Below, one piece after another: positions 1 to 12,350 of a DNA stretch of 64,000 nucleotides. Position 1 is the first letter of the stretch. The number at the start of each line of letters is the position of its first letter. Position numbers and translations under genes: made by a program. Source of the stretch: Calliopsis andreniformis (taxonomy: Eukaryota; Arthropoda; Insecta; Hymenoptera; Andrenidae); contig NW_027480463.1 of NCBI RefSeq assembly GCF_051401765.1, forward strand, positions 1,736,001 through 1,800,000, in the 5' to 3' direction. The notes beneath the pieces are model-generated. The model was not told the origin of the DNA, searched no databases, and saw nothing but the letters and a program-made list of their open reading frames with translations.

Positions 1-2367
1 TCATCAATTCACAGTTTTCAATACTCAATACTCAATCTGCAATCTTCAAATCTCTATCCACAAACATCAATTCTCACAACTCAATCATCAACACTCAGTC
101 CCCAATCCTCAATCTTCAATCCTCAATCCCCAGTCCTCAATCCTCAATCCTCAATCATCAATCCTCAATACTCAATCTTCAATCCTCAATCCTCAATCCT
201 CAATCCTCAATCCTCTATCCTCAATCGTCAGTCTTCAATCCTCAATACTCAACCTTTAATCCTCAGTACTCAATCCTCAATCCTCAATCCTCAATCTTCA
301 TTACTCAATACTCAATCCTCAATCCTCAATCCTCAATCCTCAATTCTCAATCCTCAATACTCAATACTCAATCGTCTATCCTCAATCCCCAATCCTCAAT
401 CTTCAATCCTCAATCCTCAATCCTCAATCCTCAATCCTCAATATTCAACACAAAACCCTCAACCATCAATCCTCAATCCTCAATCCTCAATCCTCAATCC
501 TCAGACATCAAACAGCAATACTCAACCCTCAGTCCTCGTCCTCAATCCACAACCATCAATCCTCAATCCTCAATCTTCAATCATCAATATTCAATCTTCA
601 GTCCTCAATCCTCAATCCTCAATCCTCAATCCTCATTCTTCAATCCACAATACCCAATCCTCAATCTTCAATCCTCAATCCTCAATCCTCAATCCTCAAT
701 TCTCAATCCTCAATCCTCAGTCCTCAGACCTCAAACCTCAATCCTCAGCACTCAGCCCTCATCCTCAATCCTCAATCGACAATCCGCAATCCTCAATCTT
801 CAATCCTCAATACTCAATCTTCAATCCTCAATCCTCAGTCCTCAAACCTCAATTCTGAATCCTCAATCCTGAGTCCTCAATCTTCAGCCCTCAGTCCGCA
901 ACAATCAGTAGTCAATCCTCAATCCTCAATAGAATATCATCCACTCACAGATTTCATTTCTCAATACTCAATCTGCAATCTTCAAATCTCTATCCACAAA
1001 CATCATTTCTCATCACTCAACCCTCAACACTCTGTCCCCAATCCTCAATATTCAATCCTCAATCACCAATCCTCAATCCACAATCCTCAACCTTCAATCC
1101 TCAATACTCAATCTTCAATGCTCATTCCTCAATCCTCAATCCTCAATTCTCAATCCTCAATCGTCAATCTTCAATCCACAGTACTCAATCTTCAATCCTC
1201 AATCCTCAATCCTCAATCCTCAATCCTCAATCCTCAGTCCTGAAACCACAGTCCTCAATCATCAATCCTCAATCGTCAATCCTTAATCGTCAATCCTCAA
1301 TCCTCAACCATCAATCCTCAATCCTCAATCCTCAATACTCAATCCTCAATCCTTAATCCTCAATCTTCAGTCGTCAACCATCAATCGTCAATATTCAATT
1401 GTCAATCCTCAATTCTCAAACCTCAGTCCTCAACACTCAGTCCTCAATCATGAATCATCAATCCTCAATCCTCAACCTTCAATCCTCAATCCTCAGTCCG
1501 CAAACCTCTGTCCTCAATCATCAATCATCAATACTCAGTCCTCAATCTTCAGAGCTCAACCCTCAACGCTCAGTCCTCAATCCTCAATCCTGAATCCTCA
1601 ACATGCAGCCCTCAATCCTCAACCATAGATCCTCAATCCTCAATCCTGAAACCTCAATCCTCAATCCTCAATCATCAATCCTCAATCATCAATCCTCAAT
1701 ACTCAATCCTCAATCCTCAGTCCTCAATCCTCAATCTTCAACCTCAATACTCAATCTTCAATCCTCATTCCTCAACCCTCAATACTCAATCCTCAATGTT
1801 CAATCCTCAATCCTCATTCCTCAATCCTCAATTCTCAGTCCTGAGTCCTCAAACCTCAATCCTCAACCCTCAGCCCTCATCGTCAATTCTCAATCCTCAA
1901 TCCTCAATCCTCAATCTTCAATCCTCAATACTCAATCTTCAATCCACAGTCCTCAATCTTCAATCCTCAATACTCAATCTTTAACCCTCACTCCTCAATC
2001 CTCAATAATCATTCTTCAGTCCACAATCCTCAGTCCTCAATCCTCAATCTTCAATCCTCAATACTCAGTCTTCAATCCTCAACACTCAATCCTCAATCCT
2101 CAATCCTCATCCTTCAATCCTCAATACCCAATCCTCAATCTTCAATCCTCAATACTCAATCTTCAATCCTCAATCCTCAATCCTCTATCCTCAATCGTCA
2201 GTCTTCAATCCTCAGTGCTCAACCTTTAATCCTCAATACTCAATCCTCAATCCTCAATCCTCATCCTTCAATCCTCAATACCCAATCCTCAATCTTCAAT
2301 CCTCAATCCTCAATCCTCATTTCTCAATCCTCAATCCTCAGTCCTCTATCCTCAATTCTCAAACCGC
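1..2367 (+). repeat. Diverged heptamer array with two class A islands
   Basis: The segment begins inside a truncated class A island (bases 1 to about 125). A second class A island starts at 928, and a CCTCGT slip module lies at 504-600. From about 1,050 to 2,367 there is no island: it is plain heptamers with scattered substitutions. I found no long near-identical partner for this segment elsewhere in the window, unlike the 20-50 kb core, so it looks like an older or less homogenised part of the array. There is no gene-like sequence. The open frames at 1399-1593 and 1603-2229 are the heptamer read in frame. Confidence 0.9.
504..600 (+). repeat. CCTCGT slip module (exemplar)
   Basis: The module runs from a GACATCAAAC-type stretch through CAGTCCTCGTCCTCAATCC to ATATTCAATCTTC. 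The unit CCTCGT is six bases, so the heptamer register shifts by one here. Further copies have CAGTCCTCGTCC near 3,668, 5,806, 7,628, 10,241, 16,672, 17,566, 19,384, 20,703, 24,930, 29,469, 34,558, 35,375, 36,355, 40,495, 45,138, 45,955, 47,144, 51,883, 53,846, 55,947, 58,865, 62,516 and 63,952. Near 21,723, 25,560, 30,098 and 41,121 the variant is CCTCGTCCACA. Confidence 0.85.
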
Positions 2368-3953
2368 AATAGAATATCCTCAATTCTCAGTTTTCAATAC
2401 CCACTCCTCAATAATCAACCCTCAACTCTCAGTCCTCAATCTTCAATCCTCAAACCTCAATCCTCAATCGTCCCTTCTTCAATCATCAATACTCAATCTT
2501 CAATCCTCAATCCTCAATCCTCAATGCTCAATCCTCAATCCTCAGTATTCAACACTCAACCCTCAACCATCATTCCTCAATACTCAATAATCAATCCTCA
2601 GTTCTCAATACTCAATAGAATATCCTGACTTCCCATGGTTCAATACTCAATCGACAATATTCAATAATCAAATCTCAATCCTCAAACATCAGTCCTCAAA
2701 ACTCAATCCTCAACACGCAGTCCTCTCTCTTCAATCCTCCATCATCAACCCTCAATCCTCAAGCGTCAATCCTCAATCCTCAACCCTCAGCCCTCATTCT
2801 CAATCCTCAATCCACAATCCTCAAACCTCAATCCTCAACTGTCAGTACTCGTCCTCAATCCGCAATCCTCAATCCTCAATCCTCAATCTTCAATCATCAA
2901 TACTCAATCGTCAATGCTCAATCCTCAATCCTCAATCCTCAATCCTCAATCCTCAATATTCAACGCACAACCCTCAACCATCAATCCTCAATTCTCAATA
3001 CTCAATAGAATATCCTGAATTCTCATGGTTCAATACTCAATACACAATATTCAATAATCAAATCTCAATCCTCAAACATCAATTCTCGACACTCAATCCT
3101 CAACACTCAGTCCTCTCTCTTCAATCCTCCATCCTCAATCCTCAATCCTCAAGCGACAATCCTCAAGAGAATATCCTCAATTCACAGTTTTCAATACTCA
3201 ATTCTCAATCTGCAATCTTCAGATCTCTATCCACAAACATCAATTCTCATCACTCAACCCTCAATACTCAGTCCCCAGTCCTCAATCTTCAATCCTCAAT
3301 CCCCAATCCTCAATCCTCAATCTTAACCTTCAATCCTCAGTCCTCAACCCTCAATCCTCAATCCTCAATCCTCAATCCTCAATCATCAATCCTCAGTCCC
3401 AAATCCTCAATCTTCAATACTGAATCCTCAATACTCAATCTTCAATAATCGATCCTCAATCCTCAATCCTCAATCCTCAATCCTCAATCCTCAACCTTCA
3501 ATCCTCAATACTCAATCTGCAATCCTCAATCCTCAGTCCTCACTCCTCAATCCTCATTCTTCAATCCTCAATACCGAATCCTCAATCTTCAATCCTCAAT
3601 CCTCAATCCTCAACTCTCAATCCTCAATCCTCAATCCTCAGACTTCAAACATTAATACTCAACCCTCAGTCCTCGTCCTCAATTCACAACCCTCAATCCT
3701 CAATCCTCAATCTTCAATCATTAATATTCAATCTTCAATCCTCAATCCTCAATCCTCAATCCTCAATCCTCAACCCTCAATCCTCAATGTTCAATCCTCA
3801 ATACCCAATCCTCAGTCTTCAATCCTCAATCCTCAATCCTGAATCCTCAATCCTCAATCCTCAGTCCTCAAACCTCAATCCTGAATCCTCAATCCTGAAT
3901 CCTCAATCTTCAGCCCTGAGTCCGCAACAATCAGTTGTCAATCCTCAATCCTC
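2368..3953 (+). repeat. Island cassette B-B-A, related to 6.4-7.7 kb
   Basis: Islands start at 2368 (an A-like hybrid), 2614 (B), 3004 (B) and 3165 (A, with the seed changed to AAGAGAATATC). The stretch from about 2,462 to 3,690 matches about 6,401-7,650. The shift is 3,939 bases before, and 3,960 bases after, a 21-base (three-heptamer) difference near 2,960/6,930. The same cassette recurs at 18,157-19,420, and its first part recurs at 9,053-9,540. No gene is present. Confidence 0.85.
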
Positions 3954-5599
3954 AATAGAATAACCTCAATTCACAGTTTTCAATACTCAATTCTCAATCT
4001 GCAATCTTCAGATCTCTATCCACAAACATCAATTGTCATCACTCAAACCTCAATACTCAGTCCCCAATCCTCAACCTTCAATCCTCAATCCTCAATCCTG
4101 AATCAGCAATCTTAATCTTCAATCATCAATACTCAAACTTCAATCCTCAATCCTCAATCCTGAATCCTCAATCTTAATCTTCAATCCTCAATACTCAATC
4201 TTCAATCCTCAATCCTCAATCCTCAATCCTCAATCCTCAATCTTCAATCCTCAATTCCCAATCCTCAATCTTCAATCATCAATCATCAACCCTCAATCCT
4301 CAATCCTCAATCCTCAATCCTCAATCATCAATCCTCAGTCCCAAATCCTCAATCTTCAATACTCAATCCTCTATACTTAATCTTCAATCCTCAATCCTCA
4401 ATCCTCAATCCTCAATCCTCATTCTTCAATCCTCAACACCCAATCCTGAATCTTCAATCCTCAATCCACAACACTCAATCCTCGAGCCTCAATCTTCAAA
4501 CCTCAATCCTCAATCCTCAATCCTCAATCCTCTATCTTCAATCCTCAATACTCATTCTTCAATACTCAATCCTCAATCCTCGGTCCTCAATACTCAATCG
4601 TCAATCTGCAATCCTGAATACTCAATCTTCAATCCTCAATCCTCAATCCTCAATCGTCAATCCTCAATCCTCATTCTCCAATCCTCAATACCCAATCCTC
4701 AATCTTAAATCCTCAATCCTCAATCCTCAATTCTCAACGCTCAATCCTCAGTCCTCAGTCCTCAAACCTCAATCCTCAAACCTCAGCCATCATCCTCAAT
4801 CCTCAATCCTCAATCCTCAATCCTCAATCTTCAATCCTCAATACTCAATACTCAATCTTCAATCCTCCATCCTCAATCCTCAATCCTCAATCCTCAATCT
4901 TCAATGCTCAATCCTCAATCCTCAATCCTCAATCCTCATTCTTCAATCCTCAATCCTCAATCCTCAATCCTCAATCCTCAATCCTCAATCGTCAATCTTC
5001 AATCCCCAGTACTCAACCATCAATACTCAATCCTCAATCCTCAATCCTTAATCCTCAATCTTCAATCCTCAATACCCAATCCTCAATCTTCAATCCTCAA
5101 TCATCAATCCTCAATCCTCAATCCTCAATCTTCAATCCTCAATCCTCAATCCTCAATTGTCAGTCCACAAACCTCAAACCTGAATCCTCAATCCTGAGTC
5201 CTCTATCTTCAGACCTCAGTCCTCAACAATCAGTTGTCAATTCTCAATCCTCAATAGAATGTCATCAATTCACAGTTTTCAATGCTCAATACTCAATCTG
5301 CAATCTTCAAATCTCTATCTTCAAACATCAGTTCACATCATTCAACACTAAACACTCAGTCCCCAATCCTCAATCTTCAATCCTCAATCATCAATCCTCA
5401 ATCCTCGATCCTCAATCTTCAATCCTCAATCCTCAATCCTCAATCCTCAATCCTCAATCCTCAATCCTCAATCTTCAATCCTCAATACTCAATCTTCGAT
5501 CCTCAATCCTCAATCTTCAATCCTCAATCCTCAATCCTCAATCCTCAATCCTCAATGTTCAATACGCAATACCCAATCCTCAATCTTCAGTCCTCAATC
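3954..5599 (+). repeat. Island-poor heptamer array
   Basis: Class A islands start at 3954 and 5253. Between about 4,080 and 5,240 there are only ordinary heptamers, dominated by CCTCAAT, CTTCAAT and ACTCAAT. The island at 3954 is preceded, 29 bases upstream, by the CAACAATCAGTTGTC motif. I did not find a multi-kilobase near-identical partner in the window. Nothing gene-like is visible. The open frame at 4904-5197 is heptamer translation only. Confidence 0.85.
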
Positions 5600-7750
5600 C
5601 TCAATCCTCAATCCTCAATCCTCAATCCTGAATCTTCAATCCTCAATACTCAATGTTCAATCCTCAATCCTCAATCCTCAATCCTCAATCCTCATTCTTC
5701 AATCTTCAACACCCAATCCCCAATCTTCAATCCTCAATCCTCAATCCTCAATTCTCAATCCTCAATCCTTAATCCACAGACCTCAAACATCAATACTCAA
5801 CCCTCAGTCCTCGTCCTCAATCCACAACCCTCAATCCTCGATCCTCAACCTTCAATCATCAATATTCAATCTTCAATCCTCAACCCTCAATCCTCAATAA
5901 CCAATCCTCAATCTTCAATCCTCAATCCTCAATCCTCAATCCTCAATCCTCAATCCTCAGTCCTCAAACCTCAATCCTGAATCCTCAATCCTGAATCCTC
6001 AATCTTCAGCCCTTAGTCCTCAGCAATCAGTTGTGAACCCTCAATCCTCAATAGAATATCATCAATTCACAGCTTTCATTACTCAATACTCATTCTGCAA
6101 TCTTCAAATCTCTATCCACAAACATCAATTCTCATCACTCAACCCTCAACACTCAGTCCGCAATCCTCAATATTCAATCCTCAATCCTCAATCCTCAACC
6201 CACAATCCTCAATACTCAATCCTCAATACTCAACCATCAATCCTCAATTCTCAATACTCAATAGAATATCCTGAATTCTCAGGATTCTATACTGAAACCT
6301 CAATCCTCAACCCTTAGCCCTCATTCTCAATCCTCAATCCACAATCCTCAAAACTCAATCGTCAACCGTCAGTACTCGTCCTCAATCCTCAAACCTCAAT
6401 CCTCAATCGTCCCTTCTTCAATCATCAGTACTCAATCTTCAATCCTCAATCCTCAATCCTCAATGCTCAATCCTCAATCCTCAGTATTCAACACTCAACC
6501 CTCAACCATCATTCCACAATACTCAATCATCTATCCTCAGTTCTCAATACTCAATAGAATATCCTGAATTCCCATGGTTCAATACTCAATCGACAATATT
6601 CAATAATCAAATCTCAATCCTAAAACATCAGTCCTCAAAACTCAATCCTCAACACGCAGTCCTCTCTCTTCAATCCTCCATCCTCAACCCTCAATCCTCA
6701 AGCGTCAATCCTCAATCCTCAACCCTCAGCCCTCATTCTCAATCCTCAATCCACAATCCACAAACCTCAATCCTCAACTGTCAGTACTCGTCCTCAATCC
6801 TCAATCCTCAATCCTCAATCCTCAATCTTCAATCATCAATACTCAATCGTCAATGCTCAATCCTCAATCCTCAATTCTCAATCCTCAATCCTCAATATTC
6901 AACGCACAACCCTCAACCATCAATCCTCAATACTCAACCATCAATCCTCAATTCTCAATACTCAATAGAATATCCTGAATTCTCATGGTTCAATACTCAA
7001 TACACAATATTCAATAATCAAATCTCAATCCTCAAACATCAATTCTCGGCACTCAATCCTCAACACTCAGTCCTCTCTCTTCAATCCTCCATCCTCAATC
7101 CTCAATCCTCAAGCGACAATCCGCAATCGAATATCCTCAATTCACAGTTTTCAATACTCAATTCTCAATCTGCAATCTTCAGATCTCTATCCACAAACAT
7201 CAATTCTCATCACTCAACCCTCAATACTCAGTCCCCAGTCCTCAATCTTCAATCCTCAATCCCCAATCCTCAATCCTCAATCTTAACCTTCAATCCTCAA
7301 TCCTCAACCCTCAATCATCAATCCTCAATCCTCAATCCTCAATCATCAATCCTCAGTCCCAAATCCTCAATCTTCAATACTGAATCCTCAATACTGAATC
7401 TTCAATCCTCAATCCTCAATCCTCAATCCTCAATCCTCAATCCTCAATCCTCAACCTTCAATCCTCAATACTCAACCTGCAATCCTCAATCCTCAGTCCT
7501 CACTCCTCAATCCTCATTCTTCAATCCTCAATACCGAATCCTCAATCTTCAATCCTCAATCCTCAATCCTCAACTCTCAATCCTCAATCCTCAATCCTCA
7601 GACTTCAAACATTAATACTCAACCCTCAGTCCTCGTCCTCAATGCACAACCCTCAATCCTCAATCCTCAGTCCTCAACCCTCAATCCTCAATGTTCAATC
7701 CTCAATACCCAATCCTCAGTCTTCAATCCTCAATCCTCAATCCTCAATCC
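5600..7750 (+). repeat. 2.15-kb duplicated block, copy 1 (partner 17,356-19,506)
   Basis: Every island here has a partner exactly 11,756 bases downstream: A 6050/17806, B-prime 6260/18016, B 6553/18309, B 6964/18720 and A 7125/18881. The intervening heptamer variants match with only scattered base differences. One of these is CCCTTAGCCC near 6,313 against CCCTCAGCCC in the partner, which places a stop in one frame of copy 1 only. The block ends near 7,750, where copy 2 switches to a 14.7-kb-type sequence. Confidence 0.88.
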
Positions 7751-9970
7751 TCAATCCTCAATCCTCAGTCCTCAAACCTCAATCCTGAATCCTCAATCCT
7801 GAATCCTCAAACTTCAGCCCTGAGTCCGCAACAATCAGTTGTCAATCCTCAATCCTCAATAGAATATCCTCAATTCACAGTTTTCAATACTCAATTCTCA
7901 ATCTGCAATCTTCAGATCTCTATCCACAAACATCAATTCTCATCACTCAACCCTCAATACTCAGTCCCCAATCCTCAATCTTCAATCCTCAATCCTCAAT
8001 CCTGAATCCTCAATCTTAATCTTCAATCATCAATACTCAAACTTCAATCCTCAATCCTCAATCCTGAATCCTCAATCTTAATCTTCAATCCTCAATACTC
8101 AATCTTCAATCCTCAATCCTCAATCCTCAATCCTCAATCCTCAATCCTCAATCCTCAATCGTCAACCTTCAATCCTCAATACTCAATCTTCAATCCTCAA
8201 TCCTCAATCCTCAATCCTCAATCCTCATTCTTCAATCCTCAGTACCCAATCCTCAATCTTCAATCCTCAATCCTCAATCCTCATTCTTCAATCCTCAACA
8301 CCCAATCCTCAATGTTCAATCCTCAATCCTCAATCCTCAATTCTCAACCCCCAATCCTCAATCCTCAGACCTCAAACGTCAATACTCAACCCTCAGTCCT
8401 CATCCTCAATCCACAACCCTCAATCCTCAATCCTCAATCTTCAATTCTCAATACTCAATCCTCAATCCTCAATCGTCAATCGTCAGTTCTCAAACCTCAA
8501 TCCTGAATCCTCAATCCTGAAACCTCGATCTTCAGCCTTCAGTCCTTAACAATCAGTTGTCAATCCTCAATCTTCAATAGAATATCATCAATTCACAGTT
8601 TTCAATACTCAGTACTCAACCTGCAATCTTCAAATCTCTATCCACAAACATCAATTCTCATCATTCAACCCTCAACACTCAGTCCCCAATCCTCAATCTT
8701 CAATCCTCAATCCTCAATCGTCGGTCCTCAATCTTCAATACTCAATACTCAACCTTCAATCCTCCATCCTCCATCCTCAATCCTCAATGCTCAATCCACA
8801 ATCGTCAGGCTTCAATCCTCAATACTCATTCTTCAATCCTCAATCCTCAATCCTCAATCCACAATACTCAATCCTGAATACTCAACCATCAATCCTCAAT
8901 TCTCAATACTCAATAGAATATCCTGAATTCTCAGGATTCTATACTCAAACCTCAATCCTCATCCCTCAGCCCTCATTCTCAATCCTCAATCCACAATCCT
9001 CAAAGCTCAATCCTCAACTGTCAGTACTCGTCCTCAATCCTCAAACCTCAATCCTCAATCGTCCCTTCTTCAATCATCAATACTCAATCTTCAATCCTCA
9101 ATCCTCAATCCTCAATGCTCAATCCTCAATCCTCAGTATTCAACACTCAACCCTCAACCATCATTCCTCAATACTCAATCATCAATCCTCAGTTCTCAAT
9201 ACTCAATAGAATATCCTGAATTCCCATGGTTCAATACTCAATCGACAATATTCAATAATCAAATCTCAATCCTCAAACATCAGTCCTCAAAACTCAATCC
9301 TCAACACGCAGTCCTCTCTCTAAAATCCTCCATCATCAACCCTCAATCCTCAAGCGTCAATCCTCAATCCTCAACCCTCAGCCCTCATTCTCAATCCTCA
9401 ATCCACAATCCTCAAACCTCAATCCTCAACTGTCAGTACTCGTCCTCAATCCTCAATCCTCAATCCTCAATCCTCAATCTTCAATCATCAATACTCAATC
9501 GTCAATGCTCAATCCTCAATCCTCAATCCTCAATCCTCAATCCTCAATCATCAATCCTCAATCGTCAATCCTCAGTCCCCAATCCTCAATCTTCAATCCT
9601 CAGTACTCAATCTGCAATCCTCAATCCTCCATCCTCACTCCTTAATCCTCGTTCTTCAATCCTCAATCCTCAATACACAATCTTCAATCCTCAATCCTCA
9701 ATCATCAATCCTCAATCGTCAATCCTCAGTCCCCAATCCTCAATCTTCAATCCTCAGTACTCAATCTGCAATCCTCAATCCTCAATCCTCAATCCTCAAT
9801 CCTCATTCTTCAATACCCAATACCCAATCCTCAATCTTCAATCCTCAATCCTCAATCCTCAATTCTCAAACATCAATCCTCAAACCTCAGCCCTCATCCT
9901 CAATTCTCAATCCTCAATCCCCAATCCTCAATCTTCAATCCTCAATACGCAATCTTCAATCCTCAATCCC
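7751..9970 (+). repeat. Heptamer array with A, A, B-prime and B islands
   Basis: Islands start at 7858 (A), 8576 (A), 8912 (B-prime) and 9205 (B). About 9,053-9,540 matches 6,401-6,888 with a shift of 2,652. A CCTCGT-type slip module near 8,370 carries CCTCAT in place of CCTCGT. From 9,540 to 9,970 the array has no island but holds the CCCCAAT/CTGCAAT pattern that recurs near 11,040-11,140. No gene is present. Confidence 0.82.
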
Positions 9971-10062
9971 CAGTCCTCAAACATCAATTCTGAATCCTCA
10001 ATCCTGCATCCTCAATCTTCAGCCCTCAGTCCTCAACAATCAGTTGTCAATCCTCAATCCCC

Positions 10063-10125
10063 AATAGAATATCCTCAACTCACAGTTTTCAATCCTCAAT
10101 CCTCAATCCTCAATCCTCAACCCTC
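10063..10125 (+). repeat. Class A-short island (exemplar; 9 members)
   Basis: The island starts like class A (seed, then ACTCACAGTTTTCA) but reverts to plain heptamers after about four units. A CCCTCAGTAAT stretch follows in most members. Starts: 10063, 15691, 25376, 29915, 36800, 40941, 47589, 52833, 62144. The upstream CAACAATCAGTTGTC motif is kept. It looks like a class A island whose tail has been overwritten by ordinary repeat. Confidence 0.88.
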
Positions 10126-10395
10126 AGTAATAAATCCTCAATCTTCAATACTCAATCGTCAATCCTCAGTCCTCAATCCTCAATCCTCAACCCTCGTTCC
10201 TCAAATCTCAATCCTCAGACCTCAAACGTCAATACTCAACCCTCAGTCCTCGTCCTCAATCCACAACCCTCAATCCTCAATCATCAATCTTCAATTCTCA
10301 ATCCTCAATCCTCAATCCTCAGCCTCAATCCTCAGTCCTCAAACCTCAATCCTGAATCCTCAATCCTGAAACCTCGATCTTCAGCCTTCAGTACT

Positions 10396-10410
10396 CAACA
10401 ATCAGTTGTC
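10396..10410 (+). other. Conserved motif CAACAATCAGTTGTC 29 bp before class A islands (exemplar)
   Basis: The motif consists of two adjacent diverged heptamers plus one base. It contains a short dyad (CAAC and GTTG around AATCA). It begins 29 bases before the island seed at every class A and A-short island I measured, for example 3925 before 3954. Variants are CAGTAGTC at 901 and 55,405, and CAATTGTC before the shortened class C islands. It holds more G than its surroundings. CAACTG on the minus strand resembles a Myb-type core, but four-base arms are weak evidence of protein binding. Confidence 0.6.
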
Positions 10411-10424
10411 AATCCTCAATCCTC

Positions 10425-10544
10425 AATAGAATATCATCAATTCACAGTTTTCAATACTCAATGCTCAATCTGCAATCTTCAAATCTCTATCCACAAACAT
10501 CAATTCTCATCATTCAACCCTCAACACTCAGTCCCCAATCCTCA
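10425..10544 (+). repeat. Class A island (exemplar; 41 members)
   Basis: An island is about 16 consecutive heptamers that keep 7-base register but differ strongly from CCTCAAT. In class A, heptamer 1 is ATAGAAT, 4 GTTTTCA, 7 ATCTGCA, 9 AATCTCT, 11 AACATCA, 12 ATTCTCA and 16 GTCCCCA. Starts of the AATAGAATATC seed: 928, 2368 (hybrid), 3165, 3954, 5253, 6050, 7125, 7858, 8576, 10425, 11544, 13485, 14218, 16849, 17806, 18881, 20884, 22003, 23944, 26479, 28483, 31018, 32959, 33692, 35787, 37162, 39509, 42044, 43985, 46366, 47951, 49070, 51018, 54026, 54872, 56130, 56977, 57454, 58090, 59160, 60487. A truncated member occupies bases 1-125. All are in the same orientation. Confidence 0.93.
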
Positions 10545-10725
10545 ATCTTCAATCCTCAATCCTCAATCGTCGATCCTCAATCTTCAATACTCAATACTCA
10601 ATCTTCAATCGTCCATCCTCAATCCTCAATCCGCAGCCCTCAATCCTCAATCTTCAGGCTTAAATCCTCAATCTTCAAACCTCAATCCTCAACCCTCAAT
10701 CCTCAATCCTCAATCCTCAATCCTC

Positions 10726-10845
10726 AATAGAATATCCTCAATTCACATTTTTCAATACTGAATCCCCATTCTTCAATCTTCAAATCTCAATCCACAAACA
10801 TCAATTCCCATCACTCAGCCCTCAACACTCAGTCCTCAATCTTCA
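10726..10845 (+). repeat. Class C island (exemplar; 17 members)
   Basis: Heptamer 4 is TTTTTCA, 6 ATCCCCA, 7 TTCTTCA, 11 AACATCA and 12 ATTCCCA. Starts with this form: 10726, 20165, 21185, 25661, 30200, 37463, 41226, 48252. A subgroup with CTTTTCA and heptamer 6 shortened to AACCCA (six bases) starts at 13025, 23484, 28023, 32499, 39049, 43525, 50558. A third form with GTTTTCA starts at 55424 and 61039. The one-base loss marks descent from one founder. Confidence 0.91.
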
Positions 10846-12262
10846 ATCCTCAATCCTCAATCCTCAAACTTCAATCCTCAATAATCAATCTTCAAACCTC
10901 GGTCCTCAATTCTCAATCCTCAATGCTCAACCCTCAATCGTCAATTCTCAATACCCAATCCTCAATATTCAATCCCCAATCCTCAATCCTCAATCCTCAA
11001 TCCTCAATCTTCAATCCTCAATACTCAATCTTCAATCCTCAATCCTCAATCATCAATCCTCAATCGTCAATCCTCAGTCCCCAATCCTCAATCTTCAATC
11101 CTCAGTACTCAATCTGCAATCCTCAATCCTCCATCCTCACTCCTCAATCCTCGTTCTTCAATCCTCAATACCGAATCCACAATCTTCACTCAACAATCCT
11201 CAATCATCAATTCTCAATCCTCAATCCTCTATCCTCAGACTTCAAACATCAATACTCAACCCTCAGTCCTCGTCCACAGTCCACAACCCTCAATCCTCAA
11301 TACTCAACCTTCAATCATTAATATTCAATCTTCAATCCTAAATCCTCAATCCTCAATCCTCAACCCTCAATCCTCAATGTTCTATCCTCAATACCCAATC
11401 CTCAGTCTTCAATCCTCAATCCTCAATCCTCAATCATCAATCCTCAATCCTCAGTCCTCAAACCTCAATCCTGAATCCTCAATTATGAATCCTCAATCTT
11501 CAGCACTGAGTCCTCAACAATCAGTTGTGAATCCTCAATCCCCAATAGAATATCATCAATTCACAGCTTTCATTACTCAATACTCATTCTGCAATCTTCA
11601 AATCTCTATCCACAAACATCAATTCTCTTCACTCAACCCTCAACACTCAGTCCCCAATCCTCAATATTCAATCCTCAATCCTCAATCCTCAATCCACGAT
11701 CCTCGACATTCAATCCTCAATACTCAATCTTCAATGCTCATTCCTCAATCCTCAATCCTCAATTCTCAATCCTCAATCGTCAATCTTCAATCCTCTATCC
11801 TCAATCCACAATTCTCAACCCTCAATCCTCAGTCCTCAGTCCTCAAACCTCAATCCTCAACACTCAGCCCTCATCCTCAATCCTCAATCCTCAATCCTCA
11901 ATCCTCAATCCTCAATCTTCAATCCTCAATACTCAATCTTCAATCCTCAATCCAGAGTCCTCAATCTTCAATCCTCAATGCTCAGTCCTCAATCCTCAAT
12001 CCTCAGTCCTCTATCCTCAATCCTCAATCCTCAAACCTCAATCCTCAACCGTCAGTCCTCGTCCTCAAACTTCAACCCTCAATCCTCAATCCTCAATCTT
12101 CAATCATCAAAACTCAATCTTCAATCCTCAATCCTGAATCCTCAATCCTCAATCGTCAGGCTTCAATCCTCAATACTCAATCTTCAATCCTTAATCCTCA
12201 ATCCTCAATCCTCAATACTCAATCCTCAATACTCAACCATCAATCCTCAATTCTCAATACTC

Positions 12263-12350
12263 AATAGAATATCCTGAATTGTCAGGATTCTGTACTCAAC
12301 CCTCAATCCTCAACCCTCAGCCCTCATTCTCAATACTCAGTCCACAATCC
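12263..12350 (+). repeat. Class B-prime island (exemplar; 14 members)
   Basis: The head is as in class B, but heptamer 4 is GGATTCT, giving a TCAGGATTCT landmark, and the tail is a CCCTCAGCCCTCATTCTC stretch that includes a one-base register slip. Starts: 6260, 8912, 12263, 13695, 18016, 22722, 27261, 31737, 33169, 38287, 42763, 44195, 49796, 61942. In several members the base after TTCT distinguishes subgroups: TTCTGTACTC in the 4.5-kb units and TTCTATACTC elsewhere. Confidence 0.9.

Noticed and set aside
10396..10410. CAACAATCAGTTGTC as a transcription terminator or operator
   Set aside because: The arms are only four bases, there is no adjacent T run, and there is no gene to regulate. It is kept only as a conserved motif.
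10425..10544. Islands as remnants of a transposon or an exon (peptide IEYHQFT...)
   Set aside because: Islands keep the 7-base register of the array and align heptamer by heptamer among classes, so they are diverged satellite and not inserted DNA. No terminal repeats or target duplications are seen.
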